Below are positions 17,217 through 27,332 of a DNA stretch of 64,000 bases, one piece after another (the first letter of the stretch is position 1; each line of letters begins with the position of its first letter). Origin of the DNA: Pseudomaricurvus hydrocarbonicus (GTDB lineage Bacteria; Pseudomonadota; Gammaproteobacteria; Pseudomonadales; Cellvibrionaceae); assembly GCF_011602365.1 (NCBI RefSeq), contig NZ_JAAONZ010000022.1, forward strand, positions 1 through 64,000. Direction: 5' to 3'. The notes below the pieces were generated by a model. It was not told the origin of the DNA, made no database searches, and saw nothing but the letters and a program-made list of their open reading frames with translations. Position numbers and translations under genes: made by a program.

Positions 17217-17283
17217 CGCGGCAATCTCCGTGGTCCTGAACCCTTCGCAAGAGATTGCCGCGCTACGCTCGCAATGACGGCGG
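17217..17283. repeat. Dispersed GCAATCTC...GTCATTGCGAGCG-type repeat
   Basis: CGCGGCAATCTC (17217-17228) and GAGATTGCCGCG (17251-17262) are perfect inverted arms, and the right arm continues into CTACGCTCGCAATGAC. On the minus strand this reads GTCATTGCGAGCG followed by GGCAATCTC, a motif I recognise as an intergenic repeat found in very different bacterial genomes. It sits between glyS and gmhB and may be a small non-autonomous element or a transcribed hairpin. Confidence 0.6.
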
Positions 17284-17292
17284 TTTAGCGGT

Positions 17293-19374
17293 TTAGTTTT
17301 TGCTTGGCGCCAACAGAGACACGTCGGCAACCTGCAGGAACAACTGACGCAACTGGTTCAACAGGGCGATACGGTTGTTGCGCAGCGCCTCGTCGTCGGC
17401 CATCACCATGACGTTGTCGAAGAAGTCATCCACCGGCGCACGCAGGCTGGCCAGAGCCGCCAGCGTAGCGGTGTAGTCGTTGGCGGCAAACAGCGGCGCT
17501 ACCTCGTCGGATTTCTGCGTCAGCAGTTCCGCCAGCGCCTTTTCTGCAGGCTCTTGCAGCAGCCCGGCGTCCACCGCAGAGGCGGTCTCAACGTTGGACT
17601 TGGCGAGAATGTTGGAGACGCGCTTGTTGGCGGCGGCCAGTGCTTCGGCTTCCGGCAGGGCGCGGAAGGCGTTGACTGCCAGGACCCGATTGTGGATATC
17701 CAGCGGCTCGGACAACTGCTTGGCCTGAACGGCCTGGAAGACTTCGGCGGCGATCTGATCTTCTTCGTACCAGGCGCGGAAGCGTTCCACCATGTAGGCG
17801 AAAGCGGTGGTCACGGTTTCGTCGGCCTTGCCAATGTTGCTGCCGTGTTGGTCTGCGGCGGCGCTTAACAGGGCTTTCAGGTCCAGCGGCAGTTGTTTTT
17901 CCACCAGCAGGCGCAGCACACCGAGGCTGGCGCGACGCAGGGCAAACGGGTCTTTGGAGCCGGTGGGTTTCTGGCCAATGCCGAAAATACCGCACAGCGT
18001 ATCGATACGGTCTGCCAGGGCAACAATGGTGCCGGTCATGGTTTCCGGCAGCGCGTCGCCGGCAAACTTGGGCTGGTAGTGTTCTTTCAGCGCCTTGGCA
18101 ACGTCGTCGTCGAGGCCTTCGTGCACCGCGTAGTAGTAGCCGGCCAGACCTTGCATCTTGTCGAACTCGCCCACCATATCGGACACCAGGTCCGACTTGC
18201 ACAGCTCAGCGGCTTGCGCAGCCTTGTCGACGTCGGCACCCAGCTGGGCGGCAATGTTGGCAGCCAGTCCCTTGATGCGCTCGGTCTTGTCAAAAATCGA
18301 ACCCAGTTTGGCCTGGAACACGATGGGTTTCAGGCGCTGGCGGAATTCGCTCAGGGAAACTTTTTTGTCGGTTTCAAAGAAGAAAGCGGCATCGGACAGA
18401 CGCGGACGGATGACCCGCTCGTTACCGTCGATCACCTGAGCGGGGTCTTTACTTTCAATGTTGGAGACCGTGATAAAGTGCGGCAGCAGTTGTCCGTCTT
18501 TATCCACCACCGGGAAGTATTTCTGGTGCTCTTTCATGGAGTAGATGAGCGCCTCGGAAGGCACTGCCAGAAAGCGTTCCTCAAAGCGTCCGGTCAGGGC
18601 CACGGGCCACTCGACCAGGCCGGTGACTTCGTCCAGCAGATCCTGGTCGATCACGGCAACGCCATTGATCTTCTCGGCTTCGGCTTCGACCTGTTGGCGA
18701 ATCAGTTGTTGGCGCTGTTCGTAATCCACCATCACGTAGGCGATGGACGGCAGCTTTTTCAGGTAATCGCTGGCGTTGTCCACTTGCAGAGTCTGGTTGT
18801 AGTGGAAGCGGTGACCACGGGTTTCACGCGCGGCGTGCAGACCGAGCATTTCGGCATCGACCACGTCATCGCCGAACAGCATGATCAACCAGTGTACCGG
18901 GCGCACGAACTCTGCACGGCTGGCTCCCCAGCGCATGCGCTTGGCAATGGGCAGGGCATTGAGGGATTGCTCGACAATGGCGGGCAGCAGGTCGGTGGTG
19001 GCTTCGCCACCGGCCTGGGAGCGGAACACCAGCTTCTCAACCTTGCCGTCGCTTTCGCTGGTTAGCGCGCTGACCGCAATGCCGTTTTTGTTGGCAAACG
19101 CCTCGGCGGCTTTGGTGGGATTGCCGTCGGCATCGAAAGCGATCTTCGCCGGCGGTCCCCAGATGACCACGTCTTTTTGCGGGGTCTGTTGTTCCAGATT
19201 GCGCACCACGACCGCCAGACGGCGGGGAGCCGCATAGGGTTCAATCGCCTCAAAGGCCAGGTCCTGCTGTTTGAGCCCGTCGGCAATTCCCTGGCTGAAC
19301 GCCAGCATTAATTTTTTCAGTGCGGTTGGGGGCAGTTCTTCGGTGCCCAGTTCGACCAGAAAATCCTTAGCCAT
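17293..19374 (-). CDS. glyS: Glycine-tRNA ligase beta subunit
   Basis: This 693-residue protein is the beta subunit of bacterial alpha2beta2 glycyl-tRNA synthetase and is full length for the family. The N-terminal FLVELGTEELPP is diagnostic, EHQKYFPV (about residue 280) and DPFALRRA (about 505) are conserved, and a C-terminal anticodon-binding domain follows. It recognises tRNA-Gly and acts with GlyQ, whose gene ends two bases before this one starts. A dispersed repeat, not a clear terminator, follows it. Confidence 0.97.
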   Translation of the reverse strand: MAKDFLVELGTEELPPTALKKLMLAFSQGIADGLKQQDLAFEAIEPYAAPRRLAVVVRNLEQQTPQKDVVIWGPPAKIAFDADGNPTKAAEAFANKNGIAVSALTSESDGKVEKLVFRSQAGGEATTDLLPAIVEQSLNALPIAKRMRWGASRAEFVRPVHWLIMLFGDDVVDAEMLGLHAARETRGHRFHYNQTLQVDNASDYLKKLPSIAYVMVDYEQRQQLIRQQVEAEAEKINGVAVIDQDLLDEVTGLVEWPVALTGRFEERFLAVPSEALIYSMKEHQKYFPVVDKDGQLLPHFITVSNIESKDPAQVIDGNERVIRPRLSDAAFFFETDKKVSLSEFRQRLKPIVFQAKLGSIFDKTERIKGLAANIAAQLGADVDKAAQAAELCKSDLVSDMVGEFDKMQGLAGYYYAVHEGLDDDVAKALKEHYQPKFAGDALPETMTGTIVALADRIDTLCGIFGIGQKPTGSKDPFALRRASLGVLRLLVEKQLPLDLKALLSAAADQHGSNIGKADETVTTAFAYMVERFRAWYEEDQIAAEVFQAVQAKQLSEPLDIHNRVLAVNAFRALPEAEALAAANKRVSNILAKSNVETASAVDAGLLQEPAEKALAELLTQKSDEVAPLFAANDYTATLAALASLRAPVDDFFDNVMVMADDEALRNNRIALLNQLRQLFLQVADVSLLAPSKN

Positions 19375-19376
19375 GA

Positions 19377-20351
19377 TTACTGTACACCTCCTTTTTCACT
19401 GGCAGACTCTGCCGCCAGTTGCATCACTTGTTGTCTCAGGTTGTCTTCCGCCAGCGGGAAGCCCAGTTTCAGCCGGGCATCAAAGTAGGCCTGGGCCACC
19501 GCGCGGGCCAGGGTGCGCACGCGCAGAATGTAACGTTGGCGCTCAGTCACGGAAATGGCGTGACGGGCATCCAGCAGGTTAAAAGCGTGAGAGGCTTTCA
19601 TGACCATCTCGTAGGCCGGCAGCGGCAGGTTCTTGTCGATCAGGCGCTGACTTTCGCGTTCGCAGGTGTCGAAGGTCTGGAACAGGAAGTCGACATCGGC
19701 TTCTTCAAAATTGTAGTGGGACATTTCCACTTCGTTTTGCAGGAACACATCTCCGTAGGTGACCTTGTTGCCATCCGGGCCGACGGTCCAGACCAGATCG
19801 TAAATGGAGTCGACGCCCTGCAGGTACATGGCGATGCGCTCCAGACCGTAGGTGATTTCACCGGTGACGGGATAGCATTCGAGCCCGCCGACCTGCTGGA
19901 AGTAGGTAAACTGGGTGACTTCCATACCGTTGAGCCACACTTCCCAGCCGAGGCCCCAGGCGCCGAGGGTGGGGGACTCCCAGTTGTCTTCCACAAAGCG
20001 GATGTCGTGGATGAGGGTGTCCAGCCCCAGCTCTGTTAACGAGCCCAGGTACAGATCCTGAATGTTGCTGGGGGAGGGCTTCAGCACCACCTGGTACTGG
20101 TAGTAGTGCTGCAGGCGGTTGGGGTTTTCACCGTAGCGACCGTCGGTGGGACGGCGGCAGGGCTGCACATAAGCGGCATTCCAGGTTTCCGGGCCAATGG
20201 CACGCAGAAAGGTGGCCGGATGGAAGGTGCCCGCACCCACTTCCATATCGAGAGGTTGTAGAACCACGCAGCCCTGACGGGCCCAGTATTGTTGAAGTGC
20301 GAGAATCAGTCCTTGAAACGTACTGACATCGGGCTTGTTGGTCTCAGACAC
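19377..20351 (-). CDS. glyQ: Glycine-tRNA ligase alpha subunit
   Basis: This 324-residue class II catalytic subunit activates glycine with ATP. Conserved segments include [18 protein letters not shown] at the N-terminus, [13 protein letters not shown], and [21 protein letters not shown]. It heads the glyQ-glyS-gmhB-plsC cluster. The ATG at 20351 has a strong promoter about 70 bp upstream (TTGGTA, 17 bp, TATAAT). Confidence 0.97.
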   Translation of the reverse strand: MSETNKPDVSTFQGLILALQQYWARQGCVVLQPLDMEVGAGTFHPATFLRAIGPETWNAAYVQPCRRPTDGRYGENPNRLQHYYQYQVVLKPSPSNIQDLYLGSLTELGLDTLIHDIRFVEDNWESPTLGAWGLGWEVWLNGMEVTQFTYFQQVGGLECYPVTGEITYGLERIAMYLQGVDSIYDLVWTVGPDGNKVTYGDVFLQNEVEMSHYNFEEADVDFLFQTFDTCERESQRLIDKNLPLPAYEMVMKASHAFNLLDARHAISVTERQRYILRVRTLARAVAQAYFDARLKLGFPLAEDNLRQQVMQLAAESASEKGGVQ

Positions 20352-20419
20352 GGCTGTCTGTCCCTCCGGCTTTGGTGAATTTCGGTGAAAATGGATAAAC
20401 GAGTAAAAATAGGGGCGAG

Positions 20420-20448
20420 ATTATAGCCTTAGCGGCAGGCTGTACCAA
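20420..20448 (-). promoter_or_regulatory. Sigma-70 promoter for glyQ operon
   Basis: On the minus strand TTGGTA (20443-20448) and a perfect TATAAT (20420-20425) are separated by 17 bp. Predicted transcription begins near 20412, leaving a leader of about 60 nt before the glyQ ATG. The rest of the 305 bp gap up to lpxL shows no gene or obvious regulatory RNA. Confidence 0.6.
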
Positions 20449-20656
20449 GGAATGCGTCCAATTTAGCTGATTCCTGGTTGGGGATTGAGGGTCATGGGCC
20501 GCTGTGGACCAGATGTCGGCGGAGCGAGAGGCTTGAAACGGACCCGGATCGGCACCCCCGGGTGTCTGTGACGCCAGGCCGAAGTGCTCCGGTATTGTTC
20601 ACGGCGGAGTCATTGGGTAAGCTTCCGCTACTTTTTTACTGGCTGCAGGCACATCA

Positions 20657-21592
20657 ATGTCGGATTCTACTACCTCACCGGATGAGCGCTCGACGGGTGA
20701 CCGTTTCAAGGAGTTTCTGGGGATTTCCCTGTTAAAAGGCAGTGCCTGGTTACCGTTGCCGGTGAGCCGCAGTCTCGGCGCGGCGGTAGGCTGGCTGGCT
20801 TATGTCAGCCGCAACCGAATGTATCAGGTGACACGGGAAAACCTGACCCTGTGTTTCCCCGACCTGAGTGAGGCAGAGCGCCGCCGGTTGACCCGGGCCA
20901 GTTTGCTGGAAACCGGCAAGATGTTGCTGGAAACCGGTGCGGTCTGGCTGAAAGATCAAGCCTGGCTGAAGCGTCATGTCCTCAAGGTTCACAACCTCGA
21001 GCTACTGGAGCAGGGGATGGCGGCCGGCAAGGGCGTTATCCTGCTGGGACCACACTTGGGGAACTGGGAAGTGCTGGGTTTGTATGTGTCGGATTTGCCC
21101 AAGGCAACTTTTCTGTATCAGCCGCCCGACAGCGCCAAGCTGGAGCAGATCATCCGCGACGGACGGGAAAAGGCCGGCGCTCATTTGGTGCCGACCAACC
21201 GCAAGGGGGTACTGGCGCTGCTGAAAGCCCTGAAAGCCGGTGGCTTTACCGGTATCTTGCCCGATCAGGTGCCCGATGCCGCGGGTGGTGAGTTTGCGCC
21301 TTTTTACGGTGTGCCGGCGCTGACCATGACCCTGGTCAACAATTTACGCCAGCGCTTGGGGTGTGCGGTGTTCGCCGGTTACGCCGAACGGGTGCCAGGC
21401 GGGTTTGAAATTCACTTCATTGAGGCTGCAGCGGGCATTGATGCCGACGACCCGGCGGTGGCGCTGGCGGCGTTGAACAAAACCGTCGAGCGGTGTGTGA
21501 ACCAGATTCCCGCCCAGTACCAGTGGGAGTACAAACGCTTCCGCAAACAGCCCGCGGGCATGCCCAAACGCTACAAGAAAAAACAGGCCTGA
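20657..21592 (+). CDS. Lysophospholipid/lipid A acyltransferase, LpxL/HtrB type
   Basis: This 311-residue protein belongs to the LpxL/LpxM family, which adds secondary acyl chains to Kdo2-lipid IVA at the inner membrane. The catalytic HX4E motif is GPHLGNWEV (about residues 133-141), with ILPDQVPD and FFxxPA-like FYGVPALT downstream. A short hydrophobic segment near residue 30 anchors it. It stands alone, divergent from glyQ. LpxL versus LpxM specificity cannot be decided from sequence. Confidence 0.85.
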   Translation: MSDSTTSPDERSTGDRFKEFLGISLLKGSAWLPLPVSRSLGAAVGWLAYVSRNRMYQVTRENLTLCFPDLSEAERRRLTRASLLETGKMLLETGAVWLKDQAWLKRHVLKVHNLELLEQGMAAGKGVILLGPHLGNWEVLGLYVSDLPKATFLYQPPDSAKLEQIIRDGREKAGAHLVPTNRKGVLALLKALKAGGFTGILPDQVPDAAGGEFAPFYGVPALTMTLVNNLRQRLGCAVFAGYAERVPGGFEIHFIEAAAGIDADDPAVALAALNKTVERCVNQIPAQYQWEYKRFRKQPAGMPKRYKKKQA

Positions 21593-21599
21593 GCCCTCC

Positions 21600-21624
21600 G
21601 TGCGAGAGACCGCTCATCTCGCAC
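21600..21624. repeat. 8 bp perfect hairpin after lpxL-like gene
   Basis: GTGCGAGA (21600-21607) pairs perfectly with TCTCGCAC (21617-21624). It begins eight bases after the lpxL-like stop and may help end that transcript, but it lacks a following T-tract. Confidence 0.5.
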
Positions 21625-21648
21625 AGCCTGTCTTGTAAGCTTTTCCTG

Positions 21649-21683
21649 GTTTCTAGTTTCTAGTTTCTAGTTTCTAGTTTCTA
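21649..21683. repeat. Five tandem copies of GTTTCTA overlapping the trkH stop
   Basis: Five perfect units of the heptamer GTTTCTA (TAGAAAC on the other strand) lie between the lpxL-like gene and trkH; the last unit supplies the trkH TAG stop. The same heptamer forms an eight-copy array at 30770-30825. Confidence 0.95.
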
Positions 21684-23129
21684 GCGCCGCCAGAACATCG
21701 GACTGAACAGCACCAGCAGGGTAAACACCTCCAGTCGCCCCAGCAGCATGGCGAAACACAGCACCCACTTGGCGGTTTCGTTCATGTCACCGTAATGCGT
21801 GGCGACTTCACCCAACCCCGGGCCGAGATTGTTGATGCAGGCACCGACGGCGAAAAAAGCCGTGATGACATCCAGGCCGGTACCGACCAGCACCAAAAAC
21901 ATCATGAAGTAGGCAAACACATACACCGAGAAGAATCCCCACACCGCATCCACCACTCGGTCGGAGACACTGGTACTGCCAACCTTGATGGGGATGACGG
22001 CACTGGGGTGGATCAGGCGGTGAATTTCGCGGATGCCCTGTTTGAAAATCAACAGAATTCGAATCACCTTGATGCCGCCACCGGTCGATCCGGCACAGCC
22101 CCCCATAAACGCGAAGTAGAGCAGCATAAACGGCAGGATACTGGGCCAGGCGCTGAAGTCGGTGGTGGTAAAGCCGGTGGTGGTTAAGATCGACACCAGC
22201 TGAAAAATGCCGTGGCCGACGCTGTCGGTAAAGTTAAACACATCGTAGTGGTAGAGCAGAAAGATGGTAAGAACGCAGCCAACGAGGATGGCGGATATGT
22301 AAAACTGAAACTCCGGATCGCGAAAATAATTGCTGATGCGGCGATCCTGCCAGCTGTAAAAGTGCAGCGCGAAGTTAATGCCGGACACCACCATAAAGAA
22401 CACGCAGATGGCGTGGATGGTCTCGCTCTGGAAAAATCCCATGCTGGCGTCATGGGTGGAAAAGCCGCCAATGGCCACTGTCGCGTACGCGTGGCAGATG
22501 GCGTCAAACAGGCTCATGCCGGCAAACCAGTAGGACAGCGCACAGACGACGGTCAGACTTAAATAAATCAAAAACAGCGCCTTGGCGGTTTCCGTGATGC
22601 GCGGTGTGAGTTTGCTGTCTTTCACCGGCCCCGGCGTTTCGGCGCGGTAGAGCTGCATGCCGCCGATGCCGAGCATGGGCAGGATCGCCACCGCGATCAC
22701 AATAATACCGATGCCGCCCAGCCACTGCAGTTGCTGGCGGTAGTAGAGAATGGATTTGGGCAGCGTGTCGAGCCCGGTAATCACCGTCGCCCCGGTGGTG
22801 GTCAAGCCGGACAGGGATTCAAACACGGCGTTGGTGAAGGAGAGGTTGAGGCCGTTGCTGAACATAAAGGGCAGTGATCCAAACAGCCCCAGGACGGTCC
22901 AGAACAGCGCGGTCACCAGAAAACCGTCGCGGGTGCGCAGATCCTGCTTGACGTTGTGCACGGGAAACCACGCCACCATGCCGGCGGCAAAGGTGATGAT
23001 AAAGGCGATCAGAAACGACACTTGATTGTGATCGTGAAACCACAGCGAGACCAGCACCGGCGGTATCAGCGTCAGGCTGAACAGCATCAGAAGGATGCCG
23101 AGAATGCGAGAGATAACGGTGAAATGCAT
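21681..23129 (-). CDS. trkH: Trk potassium uptake protein TrkH
   Basis: This 482-residue protein is the membrane pore of the Trk K+ importer and is full length. It has four M1-P-M2 repeats, with pore loops such as ESLSGLTTTGATVI, ATVAIGGFSTHD, LTTTGFTTTDF and AVGACINNLGPGLG giving the selectivity-filter glycines. TrkA, encoded just upstream on the same strand (171 bp gap), gates it by nucleotide binding. The stop codon lies inside a heptamer repeat array, so repeat slippage could alter only the 3' flank, not the protein. Confidence 0.95.
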   Translation of the reverse strand: MHFTVISRILGILLMLFSLTLIPPVLVSLWFHDHNQVSFLIAFIITFAAGMVAWFPVHNVKQDLRTRDGFLVTALFWTVLGLFGSLPFMFSNGLNLSFTNAVFESLSGLTTTGATVITGLDTLPKSILYYRQQLQWLGGIGIIVIAVAILPMLGIGGMQLYRAETPGPVKDSKLTPRITETAKALFLIYLSLTVVCALSYWFAGMSLFDAICHAYATVAIGGFSTHDASMGFFQSETIHAICVFFMVVSGINFALHFYSWQDRRISNYFRDPEFQFYISAILVGCVLTIFLLYHYDVFNFTDSVGHGIFQLVSILTTTGFTTTDFSAWPSILPFMLLYFAFMGGCAGSTGGGIKVIRILLIFKQGIREIHRLIHPSAVIPIKVGSTSVSDRVVDAVWGFFSVYVFAYFMMFLVLVGTGLDVITAFFAVGACINNLGPGLGEVATHYGDMNETAKWVLCFAMLLGRLEVFTLLVLFSPMFWRR

Positions 23130-23300
23130 AAATGTTCTGCCGGATGTCAGGCGCAGTCGTGCGGGAGGGCGCGCGTGCGGCCGATGTAACTTCCCAAACT
23201 CTGCGTGTTGAACATCCCAGTCGCCTTAAAAGTAAATTGCTGTAATACCGAAAATTGATTTCACCGAGACAACCGCTCGAGCTTATTTAAGAGCCGTGCC

Positions 23301-24686
23301 CTAAAAGAAGGTGAAGCCAACCTGAAACAGTTGCTCAATGTCCTTGGTGTGCTTTTTGTCCACCAGGAACACGATGACATGATCGCCGGTCTCCACCACG
23401 ATGTTGTCGTGAGCGATGAGCACTTCGCTGCCCTTGTCGGTTTCCCGCAAGATCGCACCGATGCTGGCCCCGGTGGGCAGATCGATGTCTTCAATGGCCT
23501 TGCCCACTACCTTTGAGGTGCGGGAGTCGCCGTGGGCAATCACTTCAATGGCTTCGGCGGCACCGCGACGCAGTGAGTGAACGTTGACGATGTCACCGCG
23601 GCGCACGTGGGTCAGCAAGCTGCCAATGGTGGTTTGTTGTGGCGAGATGGCAATGTCGATTTCCCCCCCCTGCACCAGGTCCACGTAGGCGGGGTTGTTG
23701 ATCAGGGTCATGACTTTGCGCGCCCCCAGGCGTTTGGCAAGCATGGACGACATGATGTTGGCTTCGTCGTCGTTGGTGAGGGCCAGGAACACATCGGTGT
23801 CTTCAATGTTTTCTTCCAGCAGCAATTCCTGATCGGACGCGCTACCGTGCAGAACGATGGCACGGTGCAGTCGCTCGGACAAATAGCGGCAGCGGTCCAG
23901 GTGATATTCAATCAGTTTGACGCTGTAGCGCGATTCCAGTGAGCGTGCCAGACGGAAGCCGATGTTACCGCCGCCGGCGATGATGATGCGTTTGTACTGG
24001 GTTTCCAGTCGCCGCAACTCGCTCATGACCGCGCGGATATCCGATTTGGCGGCGATAAAGAAGACTTCGTCGTCGGCTTCGATGACGGTGGAGCCTTCCG
24101 GGGTGATGGCGCGATCGCGGCGGTAGATGGCCGCCACCCGGGTATCGACGGACGGCATGTGCTGACGCAGGAAGCTCAGTTCCTGACCCACCAGCGGGCC
24201 GCCGTAATAGGCTTTTACCGCCACCAGCTGCACCTTGCCATCGGCAAAGTCCAGCACCTGCAGGGCGCCCGGATGTTCAATCAAACGGAAGATGTAATCA
24301 CTGACCAGGCGCTCGGGACTGATCAATACGTCGATGGGAATGGCATCGGGGCTGAACAGGTCGGGCTTGTTGAGGTAAGCGTTGGCGCGGATACGGGCAA
24401 TTTTGGTGGGCGTGCGGAACAGGCTGTAGGCCACCTGACAGGCAATCATGTTGAGCTCGTCGTTGTTGGTGACGGCAATCAGCATGTCGGCATCTTCGAT
24501 GCCCGCCTGCATCAACACGGTGGGGTGGGAGGCTTCGCCGGTGACCACCCCAATGTCGAAGCGATCGAGCAGTTCGCGCAGGCGAGCTTCGTCGGTATCC
24601 ACCACCGTAATATCATTGGCTTCGTTAGCCAGGTTTTGAGCGAGGGTACCGCCCACCTGACCGGCCCCGAGAATGATGATTTTCAT
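23301..24686 (-). CDS. trkA: Trk system regulatory subunit TrkA
   Basis: This 461-residue cytosolic protein has two RCK modules. The first Rossmann fold starts at [13 protein letters not shown] and the second at about residue 233 with [14 protein letters not shown]; each is followed by a TrkA-C subdomain. It binds NAD(H)/ATP and controls the TrkH pore. It lies between rsmB and trkH, the order seen in Pseudomonas and relatives. Confidence 0.96.
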   Translation of the reverse strand: MKIIILGAGQVGGTLAQNLANEANDITVVDTDEARLRELLDRFDIGVVTGEASHPTVLMQAGIEDADMLIAVTNNDELNMIACQVAYSLFRTPTKIARIRANAYLNKPDLFSPDAIPIDVLISPERLVSDYIFRLIEHPGALQVLDFADGKVQLVAVKAYYGGPLVGQELSFLRQHMPSVDTRVAAIYRRDRAITPEGSTVIEADDEVFFIAAKSDIRAVMSELRRLETQYKRIIIAGGGNIGFRLARSLESRYSVKLIEYHLDRCRYLSERLHRAIVLHGSASDQELLLEENIEDTDVFLALTNDDEANIMSSMLAKRLGARKVMTLINNPAYVDLVQGGEIDIAISPQQTTIGSLLTHVRRGDIVNVHSLRRGAAEAIEVIAHGDSRTSKVVGKAIEDIDLPTGASIGAILRETDKGSEVLIAHDNIVVETGDHVIVFLVDKKHTKDIEQLFQVGFTFF

Positions 24687-24846
24687 GGTCCGACACTGAC
24701 CTTAGTTAAGTATTTGGCTGACGCTGTTTGACTGCTTCACGCAGGCGTATTTTCTTAAAACCTGCTCACTGTGTTCATATCTCGGCTGACGGACCCGAGC
24801 CCGCCTCACGGTCTGTTGAACCCGTCCTGTTTCTCAGGTCACCTGT

Positions 24847-24876
24847 CTATCCGTGCGCCTATCTATCCGTGCGCCT
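24847..24876. repeat. Two direct copies of CTATCCGTGCGCCT
   Basis: In the 251 bp gap between rsmB and trkA the 14-mer CTATCCGTGCGCCT occurs twice with a 16 bp period (24847-24860, 24863-24876). No gene or terminator is evident in the gap. Confidence 0.6.
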
Positions 24877-24937
24877 GCCCAGTTTACCTTACCGGTGTCG
24901 TGTCATGGCTTGTCCCAACGACGGCCCTGTCTTGCCC

Positions 24938-26281
24938 TCAGCGGCGCGTTTTGTGCAGACACGCATAATAAAACCCATCGTGGCCTTCGAGCTGCGGCAA
25001 CAGTTGCCGGCCACAGGTTTGGGCGATTCCCCACGGGGCGTCAATAACGTCGTGTTCGGCATCCGGCTGTGCCGCAATAAACTGCTCAATAACCCGAGTG
25101 TTCTCTGTGGGCAAGAGCGAACAGGTGGCGTACACCAGCCGGCCGCCGGGCTTCAGGGTGGGCCAAATGGCGCGTAAAATCTTTAGCTGCAATGCCGCAA
25201 GCTTAGCAATATCTTCGGCATTGCGCAGCAGTTTGATGTCCGGGTGGCGACGAATGACCCCGGTTGCCGAACAGGGGGCGTCCAGCAGGATGCGATCAAA
25301 GGTGTCGCCATCCCACCAGTCGTCTACCGCCAGTGCATCGGAGCAGATGATTGTTGCGGTTTGCTGCAGGCGCTGCAGGTTGTCTTTTACCCGTTCCAGG
25401 CGCCGCGCCTCCAGATCGAGCGCCACCACTTCCCTGAGGGGCGAGCTCAATTGACTACCCAGCTCGAGAATGTGCCCGGTTTTGCCGCCGGGTGCACAGC
25501 AGGCATCCAGCACCCGCTGGCCCGGTTGCAGCTGCAGCAGTCCGGCGGCCAGTTGCGCCGCTTCATCCTGAACGCTGAGCTGGCCGTGCTGGAAGCCCGG
25601 CAGCTTATTCACATCGCAGGCGCTGTTGAGGGTGATGCCAAAAGGGCTGAACGGGGTCAGGCGGCTGTCCTGCCCAATCGTCTTCAATTTTTGCTGGTAG
25701 CTGGGCCGGTCGTGCTGAGCGAGATTCAGTCGCAGGGTAAACGGTGGGTGGGCGTTGTTCGCCGCGAAGATGTCCGCGGCCTGTTCCGGCCAGAAGTTCT
25801 CGATGTGTTTGCGCAACCAGTTGGGGTGCGCGGTGGTAAAGGCGGGGCTCTTCTTTAGCGCGTCTTCCAGCGCTTCCCGCTCGCGTTGATAGCGCCGCAG
25901 GACACCGTTTACCAGCTTTTCGGCCCAGGGTTTTTTCAGCGCCTTGCAGGCGGCAACCGTGGTGTTGATGGCGGCGTGGTCCGGTACCCGCAGGTATTTG
26001 AGCTGGTACAAACCCAGTAGCAAGAGCGCGTGGATATCACTGTCTTTGGCCTTGAGCGGCTTTTCCAGCAGGCGATTGAGGATCGATTGCAGTTGTGGCT
26101 GCCAGCGGCAGGTACCAAAGCACAGCTCCTGCAACAGCGGCTGCTCCTTGTCGTCCACACGTTCCGCCGCGGGGGCCATCAGACTTGCCAGCGACGCCTG
26201 TTGCTGCAGTACCGCCGCCAGGGTGAGAGCGGCCTGGGCTCGCACCGGGCGCGGTTTTTTCTGACTGGTCTCGGCACTCAT
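24938..26281 (-). CDS. rsmB: 16S rRNA m5C967 methyltransferase
   Basis: This 447-residue protein methylates C967 of 16S rRNA. The N-terminal NusB-like RNA-binding domain (about residues 10-140) is followed by an SAM-dependent domain with LDACCAPGGKTGHILEL, the Cys release motif DAPCSATG and the catalytic TCSLLPTEN. The ATG is directly adjacent to the fmt stop codon (TAAATG), which points to translational coupling in the def-fmt-rsmB operon. Confidence 0.96.
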   Translation of the reverse strand: MSAETSQKKPRPVRAQAALTLAAVLQQQASLASLMAPAAERVDDKEQPLLQELCFGTCRWQPQLQSILNRLLEKPLKAKDSDIHALLLLGLYQLKYLRVPDHAAINTTVAACKALKKPWAEKLVNGVLRRYQREREALEDALKKSPAFTTAHPNWLRKHIENFWPEQAADIFAANNAHPPFTLRLNLAQHDRPSYQQKLKTIGQDSRLTPFSPFGITLNSACDVNKLPGFQHGQLSVQDEAAQLAAGLLQLQPGQRVLDACCAPGGKTGHILELGSQLSSPLREVVALDLEARRLERVKDNLQRLQQTATIICSDALAVDDWWDGDTFDRILLDAPCSATGVIRRHPDIKLLRNAEDIAKLAALQLKILRAIWPTLKPGGRLVYATCSLLPTENTRVIEQFIAAQPDAEHDVIDAPWGIAQTCGRQLLPQLEGHDGFYYACLHKTRR

Positions 26282-27235
26282 TTACGGTTGACTGCCCGTG
26301 AGCTGGCTGCCGACGGCAAAACGGTCGCCGTGGCCATTGAGGATGTCGCGTACTGAGAGGGCTTTTTTGCCCGGCAACTGCAGCTGCGTGAGGCGCAGGG
26401 CTCCTTCGCCGCAGGCGACCACAATGCCCTGGTTGTCGGCGCTCACAATGGCGCCGGCGGTGTGCTTGGTTGCCGCCGGGGTGTCCTCCACGGCGCAGCC
26501 CCACACCCGAATTCGGTCTTTCCCCTGACTGAAGTAGGCCACGGGGAAGGGGTTAAAGGCGCGAATCTGGTCATAGAGAACCGATGCCGGCTGGGTCCAG
26601 TCGATGGCGGCTTCTTCTTTCGTCAATTTGGAGGCGTAGCAGGCGAGGCGGTCATCCTGTTTTTCCGGTGCCAGCGTGTGGTGTTCGATCTGCTGTAACG
26701 CCTGCAACAACGCCGGGCCGCCTTGCTGCAGCAGCTTGTCGTGCAGACTGCCACCGGTGTCATCGGCAGCGATGGGGCAGATGGTCTTGATCAGCATGTC
26801 ACCGGTATCGAGGCCGATGTCCATTTGCATGATGGTGATGCCGGTTTCGCGGTCGCCGGCGGCAATGGCACGCTGAATAGGGGCGGCACCCCGCCAGCGG
26901 GGTAATAAAGAAGCGTGAACATTAATGCAGCCAAAGCGCGGGGCATCCAGCACGGCTTGCGGCAAGAGCAGGCCGTAGGCCACCACCACCATGACATCGG
27001 CGTTGAGCTCGGTGAGGGTGTTGAGGGCTCCTTCCTCTTTGAAATTGACGGGCTGTAACACCGTCAGGCCGTGTTGTTGCGCCAGTTGCTTGACCGGGCT
27101 GGCCACCAGTTTCTTGCCGCGACCGGCCGGGCGATCGGGTTGTGTGTAAACGCCCACTATCTCGTGATCGCTGTCGATAAGGCATTGCAGGTGATGGGCG
27201 GCAAAGTCTGGGGTGCCGGCAAAGATCAGTCGCAT
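26282..27235 (-). CDS. fmt: Methionyl-tRNA formyltransferase
   Basis: This 317-residue enzyme formylates Met-tRNA-fMet with 10-formyl-tetrahydrofolate before initiation. [13 protein letters not shown] opens the protein; [18 protein letters not shown] (about residue 108) is the signature with catalytic His; the C-terminal domain that holds the tRNA follows from about residue 205. It lies between def and rsmB as expected. Confidence 0.97.
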   Translation of the reverse strand: MRLIFAGTPDFAAHHLQCLIDSDHEIVGVYTQPDRPAGRGKKLVASPVKQLAQQHGLTVLQPVNFKEEGALNTLTELNADVMVVVAYGLLLPQAVLDAPRFGCINVHASLLPRWRGAAPIQRAIAAGDRETGITIMQMDIGLDTGDMLIKTICPIAADDTGGSLHDKLLQQGGPALLQALQQIEHHTLAPEKQDDRLACYASKLTKEEAAIDWTQPASVLYDQIRAFNPFPVAYFSQGKDRIRVWGCAVEDTPAATKHTAGAIVSADNQGIVVACGEGALRLTQLQLPGKKALSVRDILNGHGDRFAVGSQLTGSQP

Positions 27236-27332
27236 GGGGTATCCGTCGGTAATTCGTTGTGTATAAAGAGCGTCTTGTTACAAAAAAGGGAAGTCGTCCT
27301 TCCCTTGTGTTTCGCTTGGCTAACCCGAGGCG

